Part shown: positions 8,969-18,100 of the stretch, in pieces
Layout of the letters: each line of letters begins with the position of its first letter
Numbering within the stretch: position 1 is the stretch's first letter
Source: Tautonia plasticadhaerens
GTDB taxonomy: Bacteria; Planctomycetota; Planctomycetia; Isosphaerales; Isosphaeraceae
Assembly (NCBI RefSeq): GCF_007752535.1
Contig: NZ_CP036426.1
Location: forward strand, 5,022,001-5,086,000
Length of the DNA: 64,000 bases
Reading direction: 5' to 3'
The notes under the pieces: model-generated
The model's input: only the letters and a program-made list of their open reading frames with translations
The model's database searches: none
Told to the model about the DNA's origin: nothing
Position numbers and translations under genes: made by a program

Positions 8969-10189
8969 GTGGTCGTCCGCTATTGAGTTGCCGGGTATAG
9001 TCGGTGCAGTTTGATCCGGGCATCCGCCGTGGTGAACTGCCACCGAATGCCCACCATCCGCTCGTTGCGGTCCTCCTCCCACGCCGCGACCTCCCGCTTC
9101 AGTTCCTCGCTCGACCCGATCCGCCGGTCCAGGCACTGCCTCGCCAGCACCGACAGCTCGATCTCCGCCATGTTCAGCCAACTCCCGTGCTTCGGCGTGT
9201 GGTGGATCTCCAACTTCCCGGCGATCCGACGGGCCCGCTCCGGCGGGAACGCCTCGTACAGCGAGGCGATCTTGTGCGTGTTCAGGTTGTCCATCACCAG
9301 CACGACCTTCTCCGCCTCCTCGTGCACCTCCTCCACCAGCCAACGCACCACCTCGGCGAAGTCCAACGCCGTCCGACGCTCGGTGACGTGGACCGCACGC
9401 CACCCCAGCAGCGGCATCGTCACCATGAACAGGTTGGCCGTCCCGTTGCGGACGTATTCGTGATCGAACCGCTCGAGCCGCCCTGGCGCTGCCGGGATCG
9501 GCACGACCGTCTCGCCGATCAGTTGCTTGCTCGCCTCGTCGAGGCAGACCAGCGGTCGCGTCTCGTCGTAGGGCCGGTGGTAGACCTCCAGCACGTCCTC
9601 CATCGCCGCCACGAACTCGGCGTTCGCCTCCGGCGGGATGCACCACTGCTGCTTCAGATGCGGCCTCAGTTCGCTTTTTTCAAAGAGCGGCGCACCGTCT
9701 CGTCGGAGATCGAGGGGACGATCTCCAACTCGACGAGCTTGTCGGCCAGCAATCGCATCGTCCAGGCCTTGCGGCCGTCGGGGGGCTCCGAGCAGGCCAG
9801 GGCGATCAACTTCGCCTCGGCCCGGCCGTCGAGGGCCCGCTGGCGGCTGGGACGGGCCTGCGTCTTGCGGACCAGGGCGGCCTCCAGGCCCTGCTCGACG
9901 AACCGCTGGCGGACCCGCTCGATGGTGGCGACAGAGACCTCGACGGCCTCGGCGATGCGGTCGTCGGGCCAGGCGGGCCCGCCCTCGGCGGCATCAGCCT
10001 TGAGGAGGATGCGGGCATGGGCCAGTTTCAGAGCGGAGGCCTTGCCGGCGGAGATGAGATCGAGGAGGGCCTGGCGTTCGTCGGCGGTGAGCGTCACGAT
10101 GTACTTCTTCATGTCGATGCTCCTGAAGCGGTTAGGGCTCCAGGAGAACCGATTGCAGCCCATCCCTCAAGTCGTCAGTGGCCGACCAC
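8969..10189 (-). mobile_element. IS630-family insertion sequence, copy 1
   Basis: The element is 1221 bp and has the same length as the copy at 46635-47855, in opposite orientation. TA flanks both ends (8967-8968 and 10190-10191), as expected for IS630. Removing the element and one TA restores CTAG, a preferred target of this family. The ends are related inverted repeats beginning GTGGTCG. It lies 17 bases from the IS5 element. Confidence 0.93.
8980..10112 (-). CDS. IS630 transposase made by -1 frameshifting (orfA plus orfB)
   Basis: The first frame starts at 10112 (ATG after AGGAG) and ends at 9666 after 148 codons. It is a helix-turn-helix part (DDRIAEAVEVSVATIERVRQ). The second frame runs to 8980 and holds the catalytic core: LVCLDEAS, VVLVMDNLNTHK and GSWLNMAEIE carry the DDE residues. 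The frames overlap at an A6 run (TTGAAAAAAGCG). A -1 slip there continues as KKSELRPHLKQQW, so a fused transposase is expected. Both copies are the same at this site, so the shift is probably programmed and not damage. Confidence 0.88.
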
Positions 10190-10191
10190 TA

Positions 10192-10456
10192 GTGCCATTC
10201 GTCGACCACACCGACGCGCGCAACTGCGACACCGGTTTTCGAGACCGGCAATCTTCGGAGTCTATAGCAAGGAAAACGGGCCGGCTCGATGAACGCCGGC
10301 TGCATCCCCACCGGGGCTTCTCCTGGAGGCACTTGCCGATGGATCTCGGTTCCTCCGCGTTCCTCCACAACATTTGGGAGCGGGGCGAAGCGTTGCCGGG
10401 GGCGTCGACTGGAAGCTTGATCTCACCTCGCCGGGATCCGGCACCAGCGTGGCTGA
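10192..10456. other. Short spacer containing a tRNA-Ser anticodon-arm-like sequence
   Basis: Bases 10229-10249 are the exact reverse complement of 21 bases spanning the anticodon arm of the tRNA-Ser fragment at 52005-52025. The flanks do not fold into a tRNA. This is best read as a possible attachment-site core of an integrated element. The remaining bases up to the LuxR gene hold no recognisable feature. Confidence 0.45.
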
Positions 10457-10963
10457 TCAACCCCAGCGGGGGGAGAAACCTTCGACGTGCGCGGCCGACT
10501 CCCGTATCAGGCCTTCCTCGGCAAGTCGCGCCACCATGGCCGCTCGGGAGCAGACACCAAGCTTGGCAAAGATCCGCCGCAGGTGAGTGCCGACGGTCCA
10601 CGAACTAATTTCAAGTACAGCGGCGATGGTCTTATTGGGATATCCCTTGGCCACCATCCGCGCGATCTCGCACTCGCGCGGGCTCAAGACCAACACCGCC
10701 CGCGGGGGTTCGGGCGGGGCCTGCACGAGCAGGCAGCGGACGCCGTTGACTTCGACGTCCAGCAGGACGACCAGCAGTTCGCCGTCGAGGTGGCGCAGGG
10801 TCGCCTCGGGTCGCCGGTCCGCCGATCGGCCGATCAGCTCCTTGACTATCAAGGACACTAGCTCATCGTCGGCGTTGGTCCCCTCGGTCGCCGGGGACGA
10901 TCCGACGCGTCCATCCCGCGACTTCGCACCGACCGGATCGCCTTTGAGTGCCGCGCGGGCCAT
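10457..10963 (-). CDS. LuxR-type (GerE HTH) transcriptional regulator
   Basis: The product is 168 aa. The start ATG at 10963 is preceded by GGGAAGGG. The C-terminal half is a classic LuxR/GerE helix-turn-helix (LSPRECEIARMVAKGYPNK, then ISSWTVGTHLRRIFAKLGV, about residues 93-155). The N-terminal ~90 residues match no receiver or autoinducer domain I recognise; the segment LLVVLLDVEVNGVRCLLVQ may be a small sensor fold. It is transcribed divergently from the E-F-E-G cluster that starts 420 bases away, so it is a candidate regulator of that cluster. This is an inference from position only. Confidence 0.85.
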   Translation of the reverse strand: MARAALKGDPVGAKSRDGRVGSSPATEGTNADDELVSLIVKELIGRSADRRPEATLRHLDGELLVVLLDVEVNGVRCLLVQAPPEPPRAVLVLSPRECEIARMVAKGYPNKTIAAVLEISSWTVGTHLRRIFAKLGVCSRAAMVARLAEEGLIRESAAHVEGFSPRWG

Positions 10964-11383
10964 CGTTTTCCCTTCCCGACAATGGTGGATGAGAATCTAC
11001 CCACGGACGTATGCTACATCCCCCTTTCAGGACGCATTCTTGAACCCGGCGCTTCCCGATCATGACGGACGCCCGGGAGCGATGCAAGAAAATGCAGGCC
11101 ATTCATCCCATAGATTGCCGTGAAGTGTAGGGCCAGTCTCGGCGATTATAGCGACGCCGGGCAATGCCCCTGTCGCACGATCGGGTCACACTCGTTCGAG
11201 TGACCCGGGACGGGGGAGCCGGAAGGTGCGACTTCACCGGTCCGGGCGGGCCGTTATCTTTGGGATCGGACCAGGAGTCCGTCCCGGTGCCTCGCACATC
11301 CCGTCGGGGACGTCCGGGCCGCGAGGGGAAAGTCGCCGGGGTCGGCGAGCGGCCGACCACCCGCAAACCCGAGGGGGGCTGCC
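10964..11383. promoter_or_regulatory. Divergent intergenic region between the LuxR gene and the E-F-E-G cluster
   Basis: These 420 bases must hold the promoters of both divergent units. The clearest element is an imperfect inverted repeat at 11183-11206: GGGTCACACTCG facing CGAGTGACCC across a short centre. It could be an operator or a hairpin. No clear -35/-10 pair was recognised. The first cluster gene has a G-rich ribosome-binding site (GAGGGGGG) just before 11384. Confidence 0.4.
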
Positions 11384-12307
11384 ATGAGGACGCAACGCGA
11401 CGGCGAGCCGGAATGGGAACTCGAAGGGGAATTCGAGGGCGAGTTCGAGGGCGAGTTCGAGGGCGAGCAGTTCCTCGGTACGGCCGCCCGGGGCATCGGC
11501 GGCATGCTCGGACAGGGCGAGGGCGAGTTCGAGGGCGAGTTCGAAAGCGAGTTCGAGGGCGAGTTCGAAGGGGAGTTCGAAGGGGAGTTCGAGGGCGAGT
11601 TCGAGGGCGAGCAGTTCTTCCGACGGATCGCCCGGGGCATCGGCGGCTTCATCCGGCGGGCGGCCCCCGTGCTCCGATCCATGGCCCGGGTCGCGGCGCC
11701 GATCGTCGGGACGGCGGTCGGGGGGCCGCTCGGCGGCATGATCGGCCGCGTCGCCTCTCAGGCGCTGGGTGAGGAGGAATTCGAGTTCGAGGGCGAGTTC
11801 GAGGGCGAGTTCGAGGGCGAGTTCGAGGGCGAGTTCGAGGGCGAGTTCGAGGAAGAAGCGGCGACGGCCTCCGCGCCGAGGACGCTCCAGCAGGCGTCGG
11901 CCGAATACATGGCGGCGGCGGCCTCCCGAGTCCCGACCGAGGCCGAGGCCGAGGCGATGATCGGCGCGGCGACCATCGCGACCCTCTCGCCGGCCGATCG
12001 GGCCGCCCTGCGCCGGGTCCTACCGCACCTGGTTCGCGGCACGGCGATCCTGACGCGGCTGCTCCGCCGCCGCCAGCTCACGCGACCGGCCGTCCGCGTC
12101 GTGCCGACGATCGTCCGCCGCACGGCCACCGTCCTCCGACGCCGCGCCGCTTCCGGCCAGCCGGTCACCCGGCGCACGGCGGCCCGCGCCATGGCATCCC
12201 AGACCCGCCGCGTCCTGGCCAGCCCCCGGACCTGCGCCACCGCCCTGCAGCGCAACGTCACCGCCACCCGGGCCGCGACGCGCCCCGTCCGCCGACGCCC
12301 GAGCTGA
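11384..12307 (+). CDS. E-F-E-G repeat protein 1
   Basis: The product is 307 aa and belongs to no family I recognise. Three blocks of alternating Glu-Phe-Glu-Gly repeats lie at about residues 12-29, 45-77 and 131-158. Between blocks two and three is a Gly/Ala-rich hydrophobic segment (APIVGTAVGGPLGGMIGRVA). The C-terminal ~140 residues are helical and very Arg-rich (LPHLVRGTAILTRLLRRR, PTIVRRTATVLRRRA, QTRRVLASPRTCATALQRN). The protein is therefore strongly acidic in front and basic at the back. It has no signal peptide. Alternating charged and aromatic residues favour beta-sheet self-assembly, so a structural or scaffold role is plausible but inferred. The C-terminal part is shared with the next gene. 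Confidence 0.85.
   Translation: MRTQRDGEPEWELEGEFEGEFEGEFEGEQFLGTAARGIGGMLGQGEGEFEGEFESEFEGEFEGEFEGEFEGEFEGEQFFRRIARGIGGFIRRAAPVLRSMARVAAPIVGTAVGGPLGGMIGRVASQALGEEEFEFEGEFEGEFEGEFEGEFEGEFEEEAATASAPRTLQQASAEYMAAAASRVPTEAEAEAMIGAATIATLSPADRAALRRVLPHLVRGTAILTRLLRRRQLTRPAVRVVPTIVRRTATVLRRRAASGQPVTRRTAARAMASQTRRVLASPRTCATALQRNVTATRAATRPVRRRPS
11429..11852 (+). repeat. 12-bp tandem repeats encoding E-F-E-G
   Basis: Three in-gene arrays (about 11429-11470, 11519-11611 and 11777-11852) are made of the unit GAGTTCGAGGGC with few variants (GAATTC, GAAGGG, GAAAGC). Codon choice is almost uniform, so the arrays have expanded recently or are homogenised. Unit numbers differ between arrays, so length variation between strains is likely. 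Confidence 0.85.
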
Positions 12308-12349
12308 ACCCGCGACCGACCAGCGCCGGGAGGCGAAGGAGGATCGAGC

Positions 12350-13183
12350 ATGTATCGGCCCGCAGCGGAATTCGAGTTCGAGACCGAATGGGAGGCCCTC
12401 CAGGAAGGGGAGGCCGAGTTCGAGTTCGAGGGCTTCGGCGAGTCGGAGACCGAGGAGTTCTTCGGTCGCCTGATGGGCCTGGCCCGCCAGGCGGCGCAGT
12501 CGCCGACCCTGCGGCGGATCGGCCTGACCGCCGCCCGGACGGCCCTGCGCCGGGGATTGCCGGCCGTCGGCGGCTACGTCGGCGGGCTGCTCGGCGACCA
12601 ATCCGCGGGCGCCCGCATCGGGGCCAGCCTGGGCGGCCAGCTCGCCGGCCTGGTCCCCCAGCGGGAGTTCGAGGGCGAGTGGGAATCCGAGGCCCTCCTC
12701 AACCCGGTCCGCCGCGTCTACCCCGACGCCCTGATGGAGCACCTGGGGCACGCGGCCACCGAGGCCGAGTCAAAGGCCGAGGCCGAGGCGTTCCTCGGCG
12801 CCCTGATCCCGCTGGCCGCGCAGCTCATCCCGAGGGTGGCGCCCACGATCATCCGGGCCGCCCCGGGCCTGATCCGCGGCGTGGCCGGCGCCGCCCGGAC
12901 GCTCCGGAGCAATCCGGCGACCCGGCCGCTGGTCCGCGCCCTGCCGACGATCGTCCGCCGGACGACCGCCAGCATCGCCCAGCAGGCCGCGCAGGGCCGG
13001 CCGGTGCCGCCCCGGGCCGCCGTCCGGACGCTGGCGCAGCAGACGGCCCGGGTCCTGTCCAGCCCGTCGCAATGCGCCCAGGCGTATCGGCGATCGCGTG
13101 CCCTGGACCATCGCTATCACCGGGCCACGGGGACGCCCGGCCCCGGCCTGCCCGCGGGCGGCCGCCTGCTCTACCCGCGTTGA
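12350..13183 (+). CDS. E-F-E-G type protein 2 (paralog of the preceding gene)
   Basis: The product is 277 aa with a strong ribosome-binding site (AAGGAGG) before the ATG. The acidic aromatic motif is present but degenerate: EFEFETEWEAL near residue 8, EAEFEFEGFGESETEEFF to about 40, and REFEGEWESEAL near 105. A Gly-rich hydrophobic stretch (GYVGGLLGDQSAG) follows the first block. The C-terminal domain aligns with the previous protein (LPTIVRRTTASIAQQAAQGRPVPPRAA versus VPTIVRRTATVL), including one conserved Cys in SPSQCAQAY. Gene duplication followed by divergence is likely. Both probably work together. No export signal is seen. Confidence 0.82.
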   Translation: MYRPAAEFEFETEWEALQEGEAEFEFEGFGESETEEFFGRLMGLARQAAQSPTLRRIGLTAARTALRRGLPAVGGYVGGLLGDQSAGARIGASLGGQLAGLVPQREFEGEWESEALLNPVRRVYPDALMEHLGHAATEAESKAEAEAFLGALIPLAAQLIPRVAPTIIRAAPGLIRGVAGAARTLRSNPATRPLVRALPTIVRRTTASIAQQAAQGRPVPPRAAVRTLAQQTARVLSSPSQCAQAYRRSRALDHRYHRATGTPGPGLPAGGRLLYPR

Positions 13184-13209
13184 GGGCAGACGGAGGGAGG
13201 GACGTGCCG

Positions 13210-14556
13210 ATGGACATCGAGACCGGTCTCCCCGAGCCGAACGGCAAGGCCAAGCGCACCCCGCGACCGGATCAGCCGACGACCGTTGCGACGGGCCGAG
13301 CCCCCGCGGTGCTCCGCCCCTGGCTACGGGCCCAGGCCGTCAATATCGCCCGGCACACCGCCGCCCTGCGGCCCTTCCGCACCGGCGAATTCGGCACCGC
13401 GCCGTCGGCGCCGTCCGATCCGCACCTGGAGGCCGCCAACGGCCTGATCTCCTCGCTCCGCGCCGGGCTCAAGCGGCTCTCCCGGGGGGTGGCCCAGGCC
13501 GCCAGCGACGCCGGCCGCGACCCGACCCCGGCCCGACTCCGGCGGCTCGTGATCCTCAAGGAGCGGGCCCACGACCGCGTCCGCTCCACCGAACGCATCT
13601 GGGACTTCTACTTCGAGCTGTTCGGCCAGCGGCAGTCGCAATACGGCCCCTGGCTGCTCGGCTGCGACCGGATCGCCCTGGATTGCTACCGCTATTCGTA
13701 CCTGGGCCTCGGCACGGCGCGGTCGATCCCCGCGCCGCCGCCCTTCTCGTACATGAGGACCGGCTTCTCGCCCGCGACCTTCCGCCGCGGCATCCCGCTC
13801 CGGCGCCTGGGCAAGCAGCTCAACCCGTTCCCGCTGGTGCAGCTGCCCTACCACCGGCTCGTCAACCCCTGGACGCTCGGCGCGGTGCTGCACGAGGTCA
13901 GCCACAACCTCCAGAACGACCTGGGCCTGGCCGAGGCCATCCCCCGGGCCCTCGCCCGTCGGCTGATGGACGCCGGCTGCGGGCCGATGGTCGCCGCGAC
14001 CTGGACCCGCTGGAACCGCGAGATCTTCGCCGACCTCGCCGGCCTGCTCCTGGGAGGCCCGGCCGTCGTCGGCTCCCTGCTGGACGTCATCGGCCGGTCG
14101 CCCGCCGCCGTGCTGGGCTTCAACCCCCGGGGGCCGCACCCGACGCCCTACCTCCGGGCCCTGATCAGCACCGAATTGCTCCTCCGGATGGGGTTCGTCG
14201 ACGAGGCCCGCGGCTACCGCCGCGCCTGGATGCGGATCTACCCCAACCCGAGTGCCGGCGGCCTCCCCCGGGCGCTGCTGAGTTCCTTCGCCGAGGTCAA
14301 CGCCCTGGTGGTCGACACAGTCTGCTACCGGCCGTACCCGTCGCTGGGCGGCAAGAGCCTGGCCGCCGTGATCCGCTTCGAGGCGAAGGAGCAGCAAATG
14401 ATCGAGGAGGCCGCCGGGCGGCTGGCGGCCGGCACCGACCCCGGGGTCGTCCCCGAGCGGTTCCTGATCGGCGCGGCCCGCGTGGCGCTCGATCGCCGGC
14501 TGGCTCGGCCAAGCCTGATCACCGAGAACTTCTACAAGGAGCTGACCAGGAGGTGA
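13210..14556 (+). CDS. Putative HExxH zinc metallopeptidase of the E-F-E-G cluster
   Basis: The product is about 448 aa. The start is ATG 13210 after GGAGGGAGGG; an in-frame GTG at 13204 is possible. A zinc-peptidase motif is visible: LHEVSHNLQNDLG gives H228, E229 and H232, and WNREIFADLAGLL 38 residues later offers E271 as a third ligand, a gluzincin-like layout. The N-terminal ~40 residues are polar and probably disordered. The remainder is helical (ANGLISSLRAGLKRLSRG, RVRSTERIWDFYFELFGQ). No signal peptide was found, so it probably acts inside the cell or is delivered with the cluster products. It may process one of the neighbouring proteins; this is inferred from clustering only. Confidence 0.72.
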   Translation: MDIETGLPEPNGKAKRTPRPDQPTTVATGRAPAVLRPWLRAQAVNIARHTAALRPFRTGEFGTAPSAPSDPHLEAANGLISSLRAGLKRLSRGVAQAASDAGRDPTPARLRRLVILKERAHDRVRSTERIWDFYFELFGQRQSQYGPWLLGCDRIALDCYRYSYLGLGTARSIPAPPPFSYMRTGFSPATFRRGIPLRRLGKQLNPFPLVQLPYHRLVNPWTLGAVLHEVSHNLQNDLGLAEAIPRALARRLMDAGCGPMVAATWTRWNREIFADLAGLLLGGPAVVGSLLDVIGRSPAAVLGFNPRGPHPTPYLRALISTELLLRMGFVDEARGYRRAWMRIYPNPSAGGLPRALLSSFAEVNALVVDTVCYRPYPSLGGKSLAAVIRFEAKEQQMIEEAAGRLAAGTDPGVVPERFLIGAARVALDRRLARPSLITENFYKELTRR

Positions 14557-14560
14557 GCCG

Positions 14561-15121
14561 GTGGCGTTGGAATCGGCCTTCCAGGATCTCTGCGAGCGGA
14601 CCCGACGCTGCCTCGACGCCGCACAGGCCCTGCGCCTGACGGTGGTCGAGGACCGCCCCCTCCGGGACGGGGCGCTGCTGGCGGACTGGCTGGGAGACGC
14701 GGCCGAGGGGCTCGTCGGCGACCTGGAGCAGGCGCACGGGGCGGCCGTCGAGGCGTACCGGGCCGCCGCCCTGGCCCGCGACCTGGCCCTCGCCCGGCGG
14801 GCGCTGGCGACCTGCCACGAGCGCACGATCGCCGCCTCCCTCGGCTACTCGGCCGAGCTGGGCTCCTACGACCGCCTCTCCGAGCTAATCCGCCTGGGAC
14901 GGCGCCGCAAGGGGGAGTGGCGGGCCTGGTCCGGCAGCGTCCGCGAGGCGCTCGACGCCTGCCCGCCTCCGCTGGGCGACCTGAATCAGGCGCTCTGCTC
15001 CTGCTGGCAGGAGCTGGCCGAGCGGGCGACCCCGCCCCCCATCACCGTCCACGCCATCGGCATCAGCAGCGGGCCGCCCCGGATCGACGACGAGCCGATC
15101 CTCGGGCGACGCACCCCATGA
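14561..15121 (+). CDS. Uncharacterised 186-aa helical protein of the E-F-E-G cluster
   Basis: It starts at a GTG four bases after the metallopeptidase stop, with AGGAGG just upstream, so translational coupling is likely. The sequence is almost all predicted helix with heptad-like Leu/Ala spacing (FQDLCERTRRCLDAAQALRL, AVEAYRAAALARDLALARRA) and several scattered Cys. The last ~25 residues are Pro-rich. No catalytic motif or known family was recognised. A structural or adaptor role would fit, but nothing in the sequence proves it. Confidence 0.7.
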   Translation: MALESAFQDLCERTRRCLDAAQALRLTVVEDRPLRDGALLADWLGDAAEGLVGDLEQAHGAAVEAYRAAALARDLALARRALATCHERTIAASLGYSAELGSYDRLSELIRLGRRRKGEWRAWSGSVREALDACPPPLGDLNQALCSCWQELAERATPPPITVHAIGISSGPPRIDDEPILGRRTP

Positions 15122-15199
15122 ACCCGCGAGAAGATCGGCAGTTCGATCGGCCCGGCCCGGTCGTCGCACGAGCAGCATCCGCAAGATGAGGGCGGCACC

Positions 15200-18100
15200 A
15201 TGGCGAATCACGACCCGCAGGATCGGCCCGAGGATCGTCCACCCGAGCCGGGCCCGATCGACGACTCCACCCCGACGCTCGAAGGCCAGGCTCCCCAAGA
15301 CCCCACGAACGGAGCCGGCGAGGCCGCCCCGCCATTCGAGGGCAGTGCGGACGACGACGTCCGCGTGCAGCCGATGGAGCACGGCGAGTTCGGGTCCGAG
15401 ACGCAGCCCGGGGAGGAGGTCCCCGACACATCGTTCACCGAGCCGCAGCATGAGTTGATGGCCGGGAGTTTCGGGGATCGGTTGCAGGCCGGATCGCCTC
15501 CGGGGGAGGACCTCGAACACGCAATGCAACCGGACGAGGACGATGTGCCCGGCGGGGTGAATCGCCCGGCCTGGGCGTATTTCGAGGGGTTCGGGACGCA
15601 GGAGGGGGCCGGGGCACTCTCGCCGGGACCGGCGTGGCCTACGTCGGACGAATCCGGCCCGTTCGCCGGAGGACGCGAGGAACTTCAAGCGGACGAGGTC
15701 CGGGAATCGCCCCGTCTGCATCCCGTGCTCCAGGCAGAGGATCTGCGATCATTCTCCTTCGATCAGGAAGTTGACACCTCCGAACAACGACCGTGCGACG
15801 AGGTCGAGCCGATCGCCCGGAAGTCCCGAAAGTCCAGGGGCGCCCCGAGATCGCGACCGACGCGGGACCCCTGCGCCCCCTGCGAGCCGATTTATGGGCC
15901 GCCCGTGACCGTCGACGAGCCGATCGCGGAACGATGCTCGGGGCGGCTCCGGGTGGAGGTGTTCGCCTACCCCGACGCCGAGGGCAAGGGCCCCTTCCTG
16001 CCGCAATATCCGTCCCTGGGCGGCGTCACGGTCGACTTCGTTCAGGTCGACACGGGCGCCTCCGACTCTCAGATGATCGACTTGAACGGCTCCACATGGG
16101 ACCTGATTCAGGGCTGCTACACGGTGTCCGCGCGGCCGACGGCCGGCTACGACCCCCAGAAGACCACCTATTTCGCTTCCGAGGGCAAGGACGACCAACA
16201 AATCCACCCCGGGGAGGCGGTCCTGGTCGCGACGGGTCGGGAGACGCTGGTGCGGATCGGGCTGGTGCCCGAACCCTCGCCCGTCGAGGTCCGCGTCTAT
16301 CTCACCACCGGCCGCGAAGCCAACTCGGAATGCCGATGGCCCATCCACAAGGCCAGGATCGACGTCGATCAGTGCGGGAGGAGGATCGACTGCAACCCCA
16401 CCGATGAGGACGGTCGGGTCCAGTTCTCGCTCAATTCGACCGAAGCGACAATCCTCAAGCTCAAGCAGACGCAACGGATCCAGGGGCGCGTGTACCGCCT
16501 CAGCGGCCCGTCGGAAGTTCGGGTCATGCCGAAGCCGGGGCAGACGTCCTACGTCGAGTTCGCCTACGCCCCGGCGACGGCCAGGATCCGCGTCGATGCG
16601 TTCTACGACCCACCGGCCGGTTCGGGCCAGTCGAAATCCCGCGTCTCCAAGGTAGAGTTCGCCCTGGTCGCCGCCGGGGCCGAGGGCGGGGGGAAGAAGG
16701 GATGGCTCCGGACCGGCACGTCCGGGGGCGGGCCGGTCGTCTTCGATGACCTCGACGAGACCTCCTATACGATCGAGGCCGTCTCCTGGCCCCCGGAGCA
16801 CAAGGGGAGGCCGATCGCCCCCTCCGATCCGGCCGGCAGGCGCCAGACGGTCCTGGCGAGCGTCGACGACTCGGCCGTCGTCGAGTTCCTGTTCGGGCCC
16901 CTCCTCGGCCGCGTACAAGGTGTCGTTCACGGCGACGAGGGTGGCCTGGAAGGCGTCCCGCTCGTCCTCATCGCGGAGGACGGGGCCAGGTTCGATGCCG
17001 TGAGCGGGCCCGACGGCCTTTACGTCTTCGAGGGGGTGCCCCCGGGCCCGGTCGAGGTCGACCCGAGGGACTCGAAACTCGAACTCCGCGATGCCACCTG
17101 GATCCTGGTCGAGCGGGACGAGGCGGCCGAATCGGCCAGCCATTCCGGCAACGGCACCGGGCGGGACGGGTCGGACGGCAGCGGCGGGCACTCGCATCGG
17201 CGAACCCTCCGCGTGGCGGCCTCCCGGACGGCCCACGGCCCGGACTTCCGCTTCAAGCGGGACCTGCCCCGCATCATCGGCGACATCGTTGACGAGCAGG
17301 ACCGCGCGATCCCCTACGCCGAGGTGCTCATCTTCGACCAGTCCGGCCGGAACGAGCTGGATCGGGTCTTCTGCGACGAGCACGGCAAGTTCGTCTGGGT
17401 CGCGCCGCGATCGGGCGACTACCTCGTCACGCCCCGCTTCCGGGGCTCGGGCGAGGTCGCGACCAGGACCCCCGTCAAGGTCCGGTCGGATGCCTTCGTC
17501 CGCCTCAAGGCCCGCTCGTACCGCCCCCCGGGCGACGAACCGCCCCCGGGCCGGGGCCACGGCGAGCTGGCCGGCAACGTCGCCGACATCACCACCTTCC
17601 CGCTCCAGATCGACGGGATCCGCCACGCGGCGATGCCCTCGGGTTCGACGGCATCCTCGGCCGGGGCCCCGATGGCGCCGATGAGCCGGCTGGTCGGCGA
17701 CACGATCCGCCAGGTCCTCGGCTGGCAGCCGCGCCCCGACGACCCGAAGGGCTTCACCGGCGCCCTGAAGCAGTCCTTCACCTGCGTCGAGGAGGACGGG
17801 ACGAGCGTCTGCAAGTGGACCCCGCGGACCTACGCCGTCCACACCGACCTGTCGGGCGGCATCGCCGGCCCGCAGGCCAGCCTGCACATCCGCGCCAAGG
17901 ACGCCCTGGACAAATTCCTGCCGCTGCTCAAGGGCCTCAATCCCCTCCGGCTGAACGCCGACGACGAGGATGTCGAGGCGCTGCGATCGGCCGTCGAGAT
18001 CCAGGCCTCCGCCCTCATCTCCGAGCTCGGCCAGCCGGGAGGCCCGCGCGTCCCCCGCGTCGACCAGATCTTCCGGACCCTGCTCGGCATCGAAGACAGG

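Noticed and set aside
9666-9690. Decay frameshift in the IS630 transposase
   Set aside because: The same A6 shift site is present in both copies, which fits programmed frameshifting.
10200-10262. A complete tRNA gene on the minus strand
   Set aside because: Only the anticodon-arm segment matches; no acceptor, D or T arm can be drawn around it.
11254-11739. Minus-strand frame rich in Ser-Asn-Ser-Pro repeats
   Set aside because: It is the antisense reading of the E-F-E-G repeats and starts inside the coding gene.
11429-11852. A CRISPR-like array
   Set aside because: The repeats are contiguous 12-base coding units without unique spacers, and no cas genes are nearby.
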